A DNA stretch of 64,000 nucleotides from Thalassobium sp. R2A62 (GCF_000161835.1 NZ_GG697169.2:3268147-3332146); one strand, 5' to 3'. Shown: positions 8,841 to 17,967, numbered from the stretch's first letter. The notes: generated from the sequence alone by a model not told the origin. Numbers and translations are program-made.

Positions 8841-9233
8841 ATGACCAAACCCCACATTACATTTTGGCTGATCGCTGGTGCAGGCTTGATCTGGAACTTG
8901 AGGGGCTGTCTGAACTACGTCATGCAAACAGTCGCTGATGTCGTGGCTGAAATGCCCGAGGTATATCAGATCATTATCAACGGTCGCCCCGCATGGGCGA
9001 CAGCCGCATTTGCGATCGCGGTATTCGCAGGCGCAGTTGGTTGCATCCTGTTGCTGTTGCGTCGCCGGATCGCTGCCGAACTTCTGGTGCTTTCGCTGCT
9101 GGGCATCCTCGCGAGGGTCGTCTTTATAACTATGCTGATTGGGTTCGTGCCCTCGACCGCGCTGTCGTTGCTGGTCGGCATCGCTCTCTTTTGGTACGCC
9201 ACGATTGCACGCCGCAAGGGGTGGCTGCGCTAA
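8841..9233 (+). CDS. Small four-helix integral membrane protein
   Basis: A 130-residue protein with four hydrophobic segments (roughly residues 6-25, 48-70, 76-96 and 100-120) separated by short basic loops, placing it in the inner membrane. The start at 8841 has AGAGG upstream; an in-frame ATG at 8814 lacks a ribosome site. It is divergent from tmm, so the 160 bases between hold both promoters. The next gene, a RidA homologue, follows after 20 bases and is likely co-transcribed. No family could be named with confidence. Confidence 0.75.
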   Translation: MTKPHITFWLIAGAGLIWNLRGCLNYVMQTVADVVAEMPEVYQIIINGRPAWATAAFAIAVFAGAVGCILLLLRRRIAAELLVLSLLGILARVVFITMLIGFVPSTALSLLVGIALFWYATIARRKGWLR

Positions 9234-9253
9234 TTCACAACAGGACATCTCTT

Positions 9254-9595
9254 ATGATCGAACGTATCGGGACCACCGCCCGCGCTTCTAAAATCGTCAA
9301 ACACAACGGCATTGCATATCTGTCTGGCCAAGTGGCCGAAGGCGATACCATTCAGGACCAAACCCGCGATTGTCTGGCCAAGGTTGATGCGCTTTTGATC
9401 GAAGCAGGGTCCAGCCGCGAAAATATGCTACGCGCAACGATCTGGCTGTCGGACATGTCCTACTTTGCCGGCCTGAACGAAGTTTGGAACGCGTGGGTCC
9501 CCGAGGGTCACGCCCCCGCACGTGCTTGTGGCGAGGCGAAACTTGCCCGCACCGAACTGATGGTCGAGATCATCGTCGACGCGGCCTACGACTGA
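9254..9595 (+). CDS. RidA/YjgF-family protein
   Basis: RidA-type proteins hydrolyse reactive enamine/imine intermediates, protecting PLP enzymes; several subfamilies have lost that activity. The 113-residue sequence matches the family in length and contains the usual segments: YLSGQVAEGD near residue 21, the NMLRATIWLSD helix, and a conserved Arg in HAPARACGEAKLA. It follows the membrane protein closely and precedes the DUF6404 gene by nine bases. The start ATG has a purine-rich AGGACA upstream. Imines arise in amine oxidation, so a support role for the nearby pathway is conceivable but unproven. Confidence 0.9.
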   Translation: MIERIGTTARASKIVKHNGIAYLSGQVAEGDTIQDQTRDCLAKVDALLIEAGSSRENMLRATIWLSDMSYFAGLNEVWNAWVPEGHAPARACGEAKLARTELMVEIIVDAAYD

Positions 9596-9604
9596 GAACG
9601 CCAC

Positions 9605-9968
9605 ATGTCAGACTATGAACAACGCTTTGCCGCAGCCGAGGCCGAACTCGCCGCCGCCGGTATCTGGGCCAGCAATGGCAACCCGCCTTTGACGCGCATC
9701 ATGCGCCGCTTGGGGTTTAAGCCGCGTCCGCCACACTACGACAGCACGACCAAGATCATTGTCGGCTTTACGCTCTGGTTCGGGCCGATATGGGGGGGGC
9801 ATGATGTGGCTCGCCGGATGGCGTGATAGTGGAATGAGTATCAGTGCGGCGGCGATTTCGGCGCTCGTCGCAGGCGCACTCTTTGGCGCAGCGATGGCGC
9901 TCTACTATGCTTACGGTCGTCGCAAATATTGCCCGAGCAGTTTGTATGATCTGACCGCGAGTCGCTAA
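9605..9968 (+). pseudogene. DUF6404-like membrane protein gene, frameshifted at a G8 run
   Basis: The first frame (9605 onward) encodes MSDYEQRFAAAEAELAAAG and continues to FGPIWGG, then drifts to a stop at 9826. Across the eight-G run at 9792-9799 a second frame continues smoothly as MMWLAGWRDSG and a membrane helix, ending LYDLTASR at 9968. With seven Gs the reading would be W-G-G-M-M-W-L without a break, giving about 120 residues with two membrane segments, the length and layout I associate with DUF6404 proteins. Either slippage has inactivated the gene, the run is phase-variable, or a base was miscalled. Confidence 0.7.
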
Positions 9969-10157
9969 GCCAAAAAACGGCCACCTATACTTTCCCAACT
10001 CCTTTTTGTGAAATTCATCAAAAAAGCTGGATAAAATTCTATTGCAATGATGGATTTGTATGTCGTTTTGTCAGTATCGTATTTGCGCGAGACTAACAGA
10101 ATCGCCCATCGTAGCTTCACAGACGTTATTCACTCTGTGATTTCTGGGAGGAAAAAT

Positions 10158-11453
10158 ATGAAATCTCTACGCAACACAGCACTTGGCCTTGCCATGGGCA
10201 TCACCGGCGCAACCGGTGCATTCGCTGACGGTCACACCGAGCTGACCATCGCAATCGTAAACAACGGCCACATGATCAACATGCAGACTGTTGCTCAGGC
10301 TTACACCCAAGAAACAGGCGTTACTCTGAACTGGGTATCCCTGGAAGAAGGCGTTCTGCGCGAGCAGGTAACGTCCGACACAGCAACCGGTGGTGGCCAG
10401 TACGACGTCATCAACATCGGCATGCAAGAAGCTCCAATCTGGGGTGCTGCAGGCTGGATCGAGCCAATGGACTTTGACGCGGACTACGACGTGGACGACA
10501 TCCTGCCAGCAATGCGTGCAGGTCTGTCCCACGAAGGCACACTCTACGCTGCACCATTCTACGGTGAGAGCTCGATGGTCATGTACCGCAAGGACCTGAC
10601 AGACGCAGCTGGCGTGACAATCAACGACAACGACAGCTGGGCTCGCGTTATGCAGGCTGCTGCAGCAATGCACGACCCTGACAACGGCGTTTACGGTGCA
10701 TGTTTGCGCGGTAAGCCAGGTTGGGGCGACAACATGGCGTTCATCACAACTGTTGTGAACTCCTTTGGTGGCGCATGGTTCGACGCAGACGGCCGTCCAC
10801 AGTTGGACAGCGCGATGTGGAACCAGGCAGTTAACTTCTATGTTGACCTGCTGGGCAACTACGGCCCTCCCGGCTCCGAAGGTAACTCGTTCAACGAGAT
10901 CCTCGCTTTGTACAACGAAGACAAGTGTGGTCTCTGGATCGACGCGACAATCGCCGCTTCCTTCCTCGAGAACGACAACGTTGCATACGCACAGTCGCCA
11001 AACGCTGGTGTAGCTGCTGGTGCAAACTGGCTCTGGGCTTGGGCAATGGCTGTTCCAACAGGTTCGCCTAATTCCGAAGCTGCTCACGACTTCATCGAGT
11101 GGGCAACATCCAAAGCTTACGTTCAGGCTGTAGGTAACCACGCTGAGTTCGGTTGGGGTTCTGTTCCAACTGGTCAGCGCGCATCCACATATGCAATCCC
11201 TGAGTTCCAGGCTGCTGCTGGTTTCGCCGCTGCTGAAATGGCTGCGATCGACTCCGCTGCTCCAGCTGCATCTGACATCAAACCATACGTTGGTGTTCAG
11301 TTCGCTGCGATCCCTGAGTTCCCAGAAGTGGGCTCCGCAGTTGCACAAGAGATGGCAGCAGCTCTCTCCGGTGCTAAGTCGGTAGAAGACGCTCTCGCAG
11401 CCGCTCAAGAAGCAGCTGACGCGATCATGCGTGAAGCAGGCTACTACGAATAA
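10158..11453 (+). CDS. smoE: Sorbitol/mannitol ABC transporter, periplasmic binding protein
   Basis: A 431-residue type 1 extracellular solute-binding protein that should deliver polyols to the SmoFG permease. It has a signal peptide ending near GAFA (residue 24), and the operon that follows (two permeases, ATPase, sorbitol and mannitol dehydrogenases) fixes the substrate class. The start at 10158 has GGGAGGAA seven bases upstream. Codon use is unusually restricted, with no TTA, CTA or TCA codons in long stretches, which fits very high expression and creates a spurious 413-codon open frame on the other strand. A strong hairpin lies just after the stop. Confidence 0.9.
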   Translation: MKSLRNTALGLAMGITGATGAFADGHTELTIAIVNNGHMINMQTVAQAYTQETGVTLNWVSLEEGVLREQVTSDTATGGGQYDVINIGMQEAPIWGAAGWIEPMDFDADYDVDDILPAMRAGLSHEGTLYAAPFYGESSMVMYRKDLTDAAGVTINDNDSWARVMQAAAAMHDPDNGVYGACLRGKPGWGDNMAFITTVVNSFGGAWFDADGRPQLDSAMWNQAVNFYVDLLGNYGPPGSEGNSFNEILALYNEDKCGLWIDATIAASFLENDNVAYAQSPNAGVAAGANWLWAWAMAVPTGSPNSEAAHDFIEWATSKAYVQAVGNHAEFGWGSVPTGQRASTYAIPEFQAAAGFAAAEMAAIDSAAPAASDIKPYVGVQFAAIPEFPEVGSAVAQEMAAALSGAKSVEDALAAAQEAADAIMREAGYYE

Positions 11454-11472
11454 GCCTTAAGGCTTACTCAGA

Positions 11473-11494
11473 AGGGCCCGGTACTCCGGGCCCT
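11473..11494 (+). terminator. Intercistronic hairpin after smoE
   Basis: A 9-bp GC-rich stem (AGGGCCCGG paired with CCGGGCCCT) with a four-base loop starts 19 bases after the smoE stop. Only short T runs follow, so it is more likely a 3' mRNA stabiliser or partial terminator that lowers permease expression relative to the binding protein than a full terminator. Confidence 0.7.
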
Positions 11495-11631
11495 CCACCT
11501 TTCCCCGCTATATCTCAACAGAGACGTTTGACTGTCGGGACCATCCCGCCGCTCTGACGGTTCTGGTTGATAAACCACCGGTTCGCTCTCATTCGAACAA
11601 AACTTTAGCTCTGCAAGGGTATCATTACGCT

Positions 11632-12570
11632 ATGGCAAATCGTTCCATCCCCCGCTTGCTTCAAACACCCGCCGTTGTGCTGCTGTTGATTTGGATGCTC
11701 GTACCGCTGAGCATGACGCTCTATTTCTCGTTTATTCGCTACGTGCTCAACAACTTGCGCCGTCCCGAATGGACAACACCATCGCTTAGTAACTGGCGTG
11801 GTTGGGGCAACTACGAATATGTCCTAAACGCAAAAGACTTCCTGCTTGCGATCCAGAACTCGGTTCTGATTGTTGGTGGCATCCTTGTTATGACGGTAAT
11901 TTTAGGCCTTGGTATCGCGGTTCTGGTCAATCGCAACTTTCCGGGCCGTGGGATCGTGCGTGTTCTCCTGATCTCGCCCTTCTTTGTTATGCCAGCGGTG
12001 AACGCGGTTCTCTGGATCAATATGCTGCTCGACCCGGTTCTTGGCCTCCAAGGTATCGCTGTTGGCGGCTTAAATAACCTGATCGAAGGTTTGCGGGACT
12101 TCCCTCTGCTGGGGTCGTTCTTCTCGCTTTGGCCTGAAATTGAGCCGATCTCGTTCCGCGCCACGCAAACATCGGCCTATGCGGTCATCATGATGGTGAC
12201 ATGGCAATGGACCCCCTTCGCTGTACTTATCTTTATGACGTCGCTCCAGTCCGAGGACGAGAGCCAGAAAGAAGCCGCAACGCTCGACGGTGCAAGCCCG
12301 TGGTCGCAGTTCGTTAACCTGACGATCCCGCACCTTGCACGACCGATCGCAATTGTCGTGATGATCCAATCGATCTTTCACTTGTCGCTCTATGCTGAGA
12401 TCGAGATCGTCAGCCGCGGCAATGGTAACAAGAACTTGCCCTATCTGATTGGTGAGTTTTCTAGCAATAACATTGGCGCAGCCAGCGCCACCGGCATCTT
12501 TGCCGTGATCCTTGCCAACATCATCGCGATCTTCTTGCTTCGCATGGTTGGCAAGAGCTTGATGGACTAG
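11632..12570 (+). CDS. smoF: Polyol ABC transporter permease
   Basis: A 312-residue inner-membrane permease of the MalF type. Six or more hydrophobic helices are visible, and the cytoplasmic coupling loop is recognisable near residue 220 (EAATLDGASPWSQF, an EAA-loop). It is the first permease of the smo operon, 180 bases after smoE and 10 bases before smoG. The ATG at 11632 has only a modest ribosome site, in keeping with lower synthesis than the binding protein. Confidence 0.9.
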   Translation: MANRSIPRLLQTPAVVLLLIWMLVPLSMTLYFSFIRYVLNNLRRPEWTTPSLSNWRGWGNYEYVLNAKDFLLAIQNSVLIVGGILVMTVILGLGIAVLVNRNFPGRGIVRVLLISPFFVMPAVNAVLWINMLLDPVLGLQGIAVGGLNNLIEGLRDFPLLGSFFSLWPEIEPISFRATQTSAYAVIMMVTWQWTPFAVLIFMTSLQSEDESQKEAATLDGASPWSQFVNLTIPHLARPIAIVVMIQSIFHLSLYAEIEIVSRGNGNKNLPYLIGEFSSNNIGAASATGIFAVILANIIAIFLLRMVGKSLMD

Positions 12571-12580
12571 GGGTAAGACA

Positions 12581-13417
12581 ATGGCAGCCGTAACCGAACG
12601 CTCGAAACTTGGGAACGTCCTTTGGCCCGTCTTGGCCTGGACCGTCGCAATTATCTTCTTCTTTCCAATCTTCTGGATGGTCTTCACCAGCTTCAAAACA
12701 GATGCTGATGCGGTCAAACCAGAGTTCTTGTTCCGGTTCACGCCGACGCTCGAGAACTACACAAACATGACGCAGAACTACGACTATTGGCGTTTTGCGA
12801 TCAACTCGGTGATCACGTCCACCTTTGCGACGCTCTTTGCGCTCGTGGTCGGGGTTCCTTGCGCCTATGCGATGGCCTTTAACCCGTCGCGCGGCACCAA
12901 GGACATTCTGATGTGGATGCTCTCGACAAAAATGCTGCCCGCTGCGGCTGTTCTCTATCCTATGACGTTCCTGACCAAGAACTTCCTCGGGATCTTTGAC
13001 ACGCATTTCCTTGTGATCTTGGTGCTTTGCCTGATCAACTTGCCGATCGTGATCTGGATGCTCTTTACCTACTTCAAAGAGATCCCACGCGAGATTATCG
13101 AAGCGTCGAAAATGGACGGCGTCACAACATGGGGCGAGATCAAGGACATCCTGATCCCGTTGGCATGGGGTGGTGTGGCGTCTACTGCACTTTTGACATT
13201 CATCTTCTGCTGGAACGAAGCTTACTGGACTGTGCGCCTGACCACGATTGACGCGGCAACGCTGTCGAAACTGATCGAAGGTAACCGTGCTCCAGAGGGT
13301 CTGTTCTTTGGCCGCCTCTCGGCTGTGTCTACGGCCGCTGTTATGCCGATTGTCGTATTGGGCTGGTTCTGTCAAAAGCAGCTGGTTCAAGGCCTGACAT
13401 TCGGAGCTGTCAAATAA
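12581..13417 (+). CDS. smoG: Polyol ABC transporter permease
   Basis: A 278-residue MalG-type permease pairing with the preceding SmoF. The N-terminus carries a hydrophobic helix after residue 15; the EAA-loop EIIEASKMDGVTTWGE lies near residues 170-185. A GGGGTAAG ribosome site precedes the start. Its TAA stop shares a base with the start of the dehydrogenase gene (TAATG), so translation is coupled. Confidence 0.9.
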   Translation: MAAVTERSKLGNVLWPVLAWTVAIIFFFPIFWMVFTSFKTDADAVKPEFLFRFTPTLENYTNMTQNYDYWRFAINSVITSTFATLFALVVGVPCAYAMAFNPSRGTKDILMWMLSTKMLPAAAVLYPMTFLTKNFLGIFDTHFLVILVLCLINLPIVIWMLFTYFKEIPREIIEASKMDGVTTWGEIKDILIPLAWGGVASTALLTFIFCWNEAYWTVRLTTIDAATLSKLIEGNRAPEGLFFGRLSAVSTAAVMPIVVLGWFCQKQLVQGLTFGAVK

Positions 13418-14175
13418 TGTTAAACGCCGCCCCCACAGACCTGACAGGCAAGACTTGCCTTGTCACCGGCGCTGTTGGTGGCATCGGCGCGAGTGCGGTT
13501 GCGCATTTCGCGGCCCAGGGCGGGACGGTCTATGCGACCGATATCGTGCCTAGGTTTAACGGTCCTGCGACCTACCGTGCCTTTGATCTGCTCGACGCGG
13601 CTGGTCTGGAACAGTGCACCCAGTGGGTCGCAGAGATCAAACCGGATGTGGTGTTCAACAACGCAGCCATCTTTGACATGGGCAGCGTTCTGGACGCGGA
13701 CCTTGATCAATACGACCGTCTCTTTGGCATCAATGTTCGCGCATTTTATGCCGTGCTACAGGCCGCGTCCAAATCCATGGTCGCCAATGGTCAGCACGGA
13801 TCAATCATCAACCTCGCCTCCCAAGCGGGTCATCGTGGCGAAGCTTTGGTCGCGCATTATTGCGCAACCAAAGCTGCCGTCATCAGCTATACTCAGTCGG
13901 CGGCTCTGGCCCTCGCACCCCATAAAATCCGCGTCAACGCGATCAGCCCTGGTGTTATCGATACGCCGATGTGGGCCACCGTTGATGCGCTCTTTGCCAA
14001 GTTCGAAGACAAAGAACTTGGCCAGAAAAAACGTGAAGTCGGAGAAGCCGTGCCCTTGGGTTACATGGGGGATCCGTCTGACGTCGCACGCGCGGCAGTG
14101 TTTCTTGCCTGCGACCAATCTGCATACATGACCGCCCAGACCATCGGTGTCGATGGCGGCACTGTGCTTAGGTAG
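13417..14175 (+). CDS. smoS: Sorbitol dehydrogenase-type short-chain dehydrogenase
   Basis: Cytosolic NAD-dependent SDR expected to oxidise D-sorbitol to D-fructose. The 252-residue length is typical. The cofactor motif TGAVGGIG sits near residue 17, NNAA near residue 86, and the catalytic Ser/Tyr/Lys set is visible as NLAS and YCATK. The smo operon context decides the substrate; without it, galactitol or another polyol would be equally likely. The start overlaps the smoG stop by one base. Confidence 0.85.
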   Translation: MLNAAPTDLTGKTCLVTGAVGGIGASAVAHFAAQGGTVYATDIVPRFNGPATYRAFDLLDAAGLEQCTQWVAEIKPDVVFNNAAIFDMGSVLDADLDQYDRLFGINVRAFYAVLQAASKSMVANGQHGSIINLASQAGHRGEALVAHYCATKAAVISYTQSAALALAPHKIRVNAISPGVIDTPMWATVDALFAKFEDKELGQKKREVGEAVPLGYMGDPSDVARAAVFLACDQSAYMTAQTIGVDGGTVLR

Positions 14176-14179
14176 CCGG

Positions 14180-15073
14180 ATGTCGATTATTGCGCCAGAA
14201 ATCGAAATGGTCGATCGCTCTACGCGGTCTATCCGCTATTTGCAGCACGGGTGGCCCACTGATCTGTGCCGCTGGCATGCCCACCGGGAATACGAACTGC
14301 ACCTGATTGTTGAGACGCGTGGCAAGGCTTTTGTCGGCGACTACATTGGTGACTTTAAGGCTGGCGATCTCTTTATGACGGGGCCGAACCTGCCTCATAA
14401 CTGGATCACCGATCAGGTCTGGAAAGCGCCGGTTGAAACCCGCGATATGCTGGTTCAATTCAGCCACGAGAGCGTTGAAAAACTGGCCCAAGGGTTCCCC
14501 GAATTTTCCCAAGTTTTGGAACTCTTGCAGCTCGCGCAATCGGGTATCCATTTCGAAGGCTTCAACCCGACATTTGCCCGTGGCCATATGGAATCTATCC
14601 GTGACAACAAAGGTGCCGAACGCATCCTTGCCTTTGTCCGCTTCCTTGTTCGCCTGAACGAGCACGCGGAAAAGAAAACCCTTTCGGCGGTGAAGCTGAT
14701 CCAACCCCAAGGTGGCAGCAAACACGCGCGCATCGCTCAGGTTGTCGATCACGTCACTAACCATTTTCAAGACGGCTGTTCGGTCTCTCAAGCTGCCGAA
14801 ATGGCCAGCATGACTGAAATCACGTTCAGCCGGAATTTCCAGACAGTAACCGGCCACAGCTTCGTCGAGTTTCTAAACCGCATCCGGATCGGTCAGGCCT
14901 GCGCGATGCTCTATGCATCCGATGACCAGATCATCACGATCGCCCAGGCCGCTGGGTACAATAATCTTGCCAACTTTAACCGTCAGTTTCTCAAACTGAA
15001 GGGCATGACCCCGTCGCAATACCGCGATACGGCGCGCAAAGACTTGGCTCCCCATCTTGAGACAACGCAATGA
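14180..15073 (+). CDS. AraC-family transcriptional regulator of the polyol operon
   Basis: A 297-residue regulator with an N-terminal cupin-like sensor (about residues 15-110; it contains CRWHAHREYELHLIVE) and a C-terminal pair of AraC helix-turn-helix motifs (about 195-290, with the typical PSQYR end). It lies inside the operon, four bases after smoS and overlapping mtlK by ATGA, so it is made together with the enzymes and probably activates the smoE promoter when polyol is present. The start at 14180 is preferred over an in-frame ATG at 14147 inside smoS because it fits the family N-terminus. Confidence 0.88.
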   Translation: MSIIAPEIEMVDRSTRSIRYLQHGWPTDLCRWHAHREYELHLIVETRGKAFVGDYIGDFKAGDLFMTGPNLPHNWITDQVWKAPVETRDMLVQFSHESVEKLAQGFPEFSQVLELLQLAQSGIHFEGFNPTFARGHMESIRDNKGAERILAFVRFLVRLNEHAEKKTLSAVKLIQPQGGSKHARIAQVVDHVTNHFQDGCSVSQAAEMASMTEITFSRNFQTVTGHSFVEFLNRIRIGQACAMLYASDDQIITIAQAAGYNNLANFNRQFLKLKGMTPSQYRDTARKDLAPHLETTQ

Positions 15074-16491
15074 ATTCGGCGCGCCATATGAATATCTCGA
15101 CGACACAATACGACCGTTCGGCCTGTCAGGTTGGTGTCGTCCACCTCGGCTTTGGTGCGTTCCACCGTGCCCATCAGGCCGTCTACCTCGACGACTACAT
15201 GGATCTGTCCGGTGACCTCCGCTGGGGTGTTGCCGCAGTCAATTTGCGCGGCTCCGAAGCTGATCTTTTTGCCGATGCGGCGGCAGATATCGAACGCAAT
15301 GACGGCTACTATCTGAAATCCCATTCGTTTGACGGTCAGGTGTCTCTGCGCCTCGTACGGGCGCATGTTGCCTTTTCTGATTGGAGCGTGACACCCGCTG
15401 AAACCGAGGCTTTGCTGACGAACAGTTCTGTTTATCTCGTCACGATCACCGTCACCGAAAGCGGCTATTACACCGATCCCAATGGTCAGCTGAACCTCAC
15501 GGATCCCGCGATCGCGGCTGAAATGCAGGGCGAAACACCAACCAGTGTTTATGGCTATTTGCGCGCAGCGCTCGCCCAACGTATGACCACCACAGGTGCG
15601 CCGCTGACCATCGCGTGTTGCGACAACATCCGCCAGAACGGCAAGATGCTGAACCGCAACCTGTTGGCATATCTTGATGCCACAGGCGAGGCTGAATTGT
15701 CCGCTTGGGTCGCAGAAAACGTGGCGTTCCCGTGCTCGATGGTCGACCGGATCACACCGCGCGCGCCCGAGGGTCTGGGCGCCGAGCTAACCAAAATGAC
15801 CGGTCGTGATGTCACATCTCCGATCATGGCCGAAGACTTTATCCAGTGGGTTCTGCAATCGACCAAAAAGGGCGACATGCCCGACCTTGCTCAGGCTGGT
15901 GTCACAGTCACTGCAGATGTTGACCCCTTCGAAGAAACCAAAATTCGTGTACTGAATGGCGGCCACACCGCACTTGCCTATCTGGCTGCTCTTCGCGGTG
16001 TCGAGACGTTTGATGCAGCGATGCGCGTGCCAGAACTCGCCGCGCATTTTGACGCGTTCGAAACCCAAGAAGTCCTGCCAGCGATCACAATTGATTTGCC
16101 GTTCTCTAAGGCTGAATACCTGACCTCGATCACGCGTCGTTTTGGCAATCAGGCGATTGGCGATACCGTTGCGCGTATCTGTGCGGACGGCATGGCAAAA
16201 TTCCCGATCTTTATCCGCCCGACGCTTGCAGGCTGCTTGGCCCAAGGCATCGTACCGGTCAACGCGATCCGCAGCATCGCGAGCTGGTACGTCTTTGCCT
16301 GTCACGTCGAAGCGCGCAAAATTCCTTTCAAATATGTCGAACCAAGTTGGGACGACCTTCAAGCGATGTTGGGCACTGATGCCTTCATCAATTCGGCCCA
16401 ACTTTGGGGCGACCTTCCTCACACCTATCCTGTATTTGCCGAAACCCTTCGGCATGAAATCAATGAATTGGAGACACAATGGCCGGTCTAA
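15070..16491 (+). CDS. mtlK: Mannitol 2-dehydrogenase (long-chain polyol dehydrogenase)
   Basis: Oxidises D-mannitol to D-fructose with NAD. The 473-residue protein has the N-terminal cofactor site VHLGFGAFHRAHQAVY and the C-terminal catalytic region of the polyol-specific long-chain dehydrogenases, with the signature KIRVLNGGHTALAY around residue 293. Length and motifs fit this family rather than fructuronate or altronate reductases, which are relatives; the smo context supports mannitol. It starts four bases inside the regulator gene and overlaps smoK by 13 bases. Confidence 0.9.
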   Translation: MNSARHMNISTTQYDRSACQVGVVHLGFGAFHRAHQAVYLDDYMDLSGDLRWGVAAVNLRGSEADLFADAAADIERNDGYYLKSHSFDGQVSLRLVRAHVAFSDWSVTPAETEALLTNSSVYLVTITVTESGYYTDPNGQLNLTDPAIAAEMQGETPTSVYGYLRAALAQRMTTTGAPLTIACCDNIRQNGKMLNRNLLAYLDATGEAELSAWVAENVAFPCSMVDRITPRAPEGLGAELTKMTGRDVTSPIMAEDFIQWVLQSTKKGDMPDLAQAGVTVTADVDPFEETKIRVLNGGHTALAYLAALRGVETFDAAMRVPELAAHFDAFETQEVLPAITIDLPFSKAEYLTSITRRFGNQAIGDTVARICADGMAKFPIFIRPTLAGCLAQGIVPVNAIRSIASWYVFACHVEARKIPFKYVEPSWDDLQAMLGTDAFINSAQLWGDLPHTYPVFAETLRHEINELETQWPV

Positions 16492-17513
16492 CACTCCGCG
16501 ACGTCCGCAAAAGCTATGGCGAGACGCAGGTCATGCATGGCGTAGATCTTGATATTGAAGATGGTGAATTTGTCGTGTTCGTCGGCCCGTCGGGCTGTGG
16601 TAAATCGACCCTGCTTCGCATGATCGCGGGCCTCGAAGAAATCTCGGATGGCACAGTTGCTATCGGTGACGAGGTCGTAAACGAAGTTGCCGCTGCGAAA
16701 CGTGGCGTTGCGATGGTTTTCCAGACTTACGCGCTTTACCCGCACATGACGGTCTACAAAAACATGGCGTTTGGTCTCAAACAGGCCAAAACCGACCCTG
16801 CAGAAATTGATCGCCGCGTCCGCGATGCTGCCGAAATTCTTCAGATAACAGACTACCTTGATCGTAGCCCGCGTAACCTCTCGGGTGGTCAGCGCCAGCG
16901 TGTAGCCATTGGCCGTGCGATTGTTCGCGACCCCAAGGTGTTCCTCTTTGACGAGCCGCTCTCGAACCTCGACGCAGCGCTGCGTGTCCAGACCCGTCTG
17001 GAAATTGCGCGCCTTCACCAGCGGCTAGAGACGACAATGATCTACGTGACGCACGATCAGGTCGAAGCCATGACATTGGCCGACAAAATCGTTGTTTTGC
17101 GGGACGGTCGCATCGAACAGGTTGGCTCGCCGATCGCACTCTATGACACGCCTGCCAATGCCTTTGTTGCTCAGTTCATCGGTAGCCCAAAAATGAACTT
17201 TTTCGCAGCTGATGATCTGACAGGGAATGCTGCCAAAGCATTGGGTCGCGACATCGCAGTCTCGCATCACGTGGGCCTGCGTCCAGAGCACCTCGTTCCC
17301 GCCAAAGGGGCAAAGGCTGTGGTCGAAGGACGTCTCGAGCTGGTTGAGAACCTCGGTGAATATGCGCTGGTCCACTTGGTCACAGCGACTGGCGTCGAAT
17401 TTATCGCCAAAACCGAAAAGCCACCGGTCGAAGCCAAGGGTGAAACCATCAGATTTGGCATCGCGCCAGATCTCGTGCACGTCTTTGACAAAGAATCCGG
17501 CGCACGTCTCTAA
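16479..17513 (+). CDS. smoK: Polyol ABC transporter ATP-binding subunit
   Basis: A 344-residue MalK/UgpC-type ATPase. Walker A is GPSGCGKST (residues 36-44), the signature LSGGQRQR follows near residue 134, and Walker B is VFLFDEP; the C-terminal part beyond about residue 240 is the regulatory OB-fold domain of the MalK class. It energises SmoFG. The start lies 13 bases inside mtlK. It is the last gene of the operon; a stem-loop follows the stop. Confidence 0.92.
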   Translation: MAGLTLRDVRKSYGETQVMHGVDLDIEDGEFVVFVGPSGCGKSTLLRMIAGLEEISDGTVAIGDEVVNEVAAAKRGVAMVFQTYALYPHMTVYKNMAFGLKQAKTDPAEIDRRVRDAAEILQITDYLDRSPRNLSGGQRQRVAIGRAIVRDPKVFLFDEPLSNLDAALRVQTRLEIARLHQRLETTMIYVTHDQVEAMTLADKIVVLRDGRIEQVGSPIALYDTPANAFVAQFIGSPKMNFFAADDLTGNAAKALGRDIAVSHHVGLRPEHLVPAKGAKAVVEGRLELVENLGEYALVHLVTATGVEFIAKTEKPPVEAKGETIRFGIAPDLVHVFDKESGARL

Positions 17514-17528
17514 TCCCAAAAACTATAG

Positions 17529-17558
17529 CGAGGCGCCTCACATAGTGTGGGCGCCTCG
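17529..17558 (+). terminator. Hairpin closing the polyol operon
   Basis: A 9-bp perfect stem CGAGGCGCC / GGCGCCTCG with a 12-base loop that can itself pair (CAC/GTG) begins 16 bases after the smoK stop. The T-rich stretch after it is weak (ATCCAATTTTA). Best read as the operon terminator. Confidence 0.65.
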
Positions 17559-17625
17559 TATCCAATTTTAGGTCCCATATCGGGCGCCCCAGGCACCTTT
17601 TGCTGACGACCACCGGAACGAACCG

Positions 17626-17850
17626 CTAGTACATCGTGTCGCGGTATTCCTGCTCCAGATCCGCATCCAATTGAGCCTCTGCCTCTGCCTCTGCCTCCGC
17701 CGCAGCGCCTTGGCGCAGTGGATGAATACAGTCGCCACCGTGACGACGATCACCACCGTGGGCCTGCGCCCTTGCACCTCGAGCTGTGCCAATCGTGCTG
17801 GGTCGCGTGTAATCTGCGCGGTGCCATTCACCCGCAAGGGTCACCACGCG
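17626..17850 (-). pseudogene. Remnant of a pyridoxamine-phosphate-oxidase-like flavoprotein gene
   Basis: Two minus-strand frames together resemble the C-terminal part of an FMN-dependent pyridoxamine 5'-phosphate oxidase-like protein. The first reads LRVNGTAQITRDP and then VVIVVTVATVFIHCAKALRR (about 17837-17700). The second takes over as an alternating Ala-Glu stretch and DLEQEYRDTMY, ending at 17626. The N-terminal domain is absent and the centre looks deleted where a GCCTCT-type repeat (17673-17703) lies. The family call is from memory of characteristic HCAKAL and LRVNG segments, so moderately sure. Confidence 0.5.
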
Positions 17851-17967
17851 GGCTGACATCGGCCACATCCGCCGCCGATTGCGTCCCAAACGCCCCCAAA
17901 ATAGCCGCCGATTTGCGCATCGCGCCATCATGTTCCTATAATGGCACACGCATTTAGGACCCAAGCC

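Noticed and set aside
10167-11408. 413-codon open frame antisense to smoE
   Set aside because: The sense gene avoids codons that give stops on the other strand because of strong codon bias; the antisense product is Cys/Val-rich without any family resemblance.
12521-13390. 289-codon antisense frame across smoG
   Set aside because: Very rich in His, Arg and charged residues, typical of a complement frame of membrane-protein codons.
17673-17703. GCCTCT-type tandem repeat considered as a CRISPR or regulatory repeat
   Set aside because: The unit is six bases without spacers and lies in a coding remnant, where it simply encodes alternating Ala-Glu.
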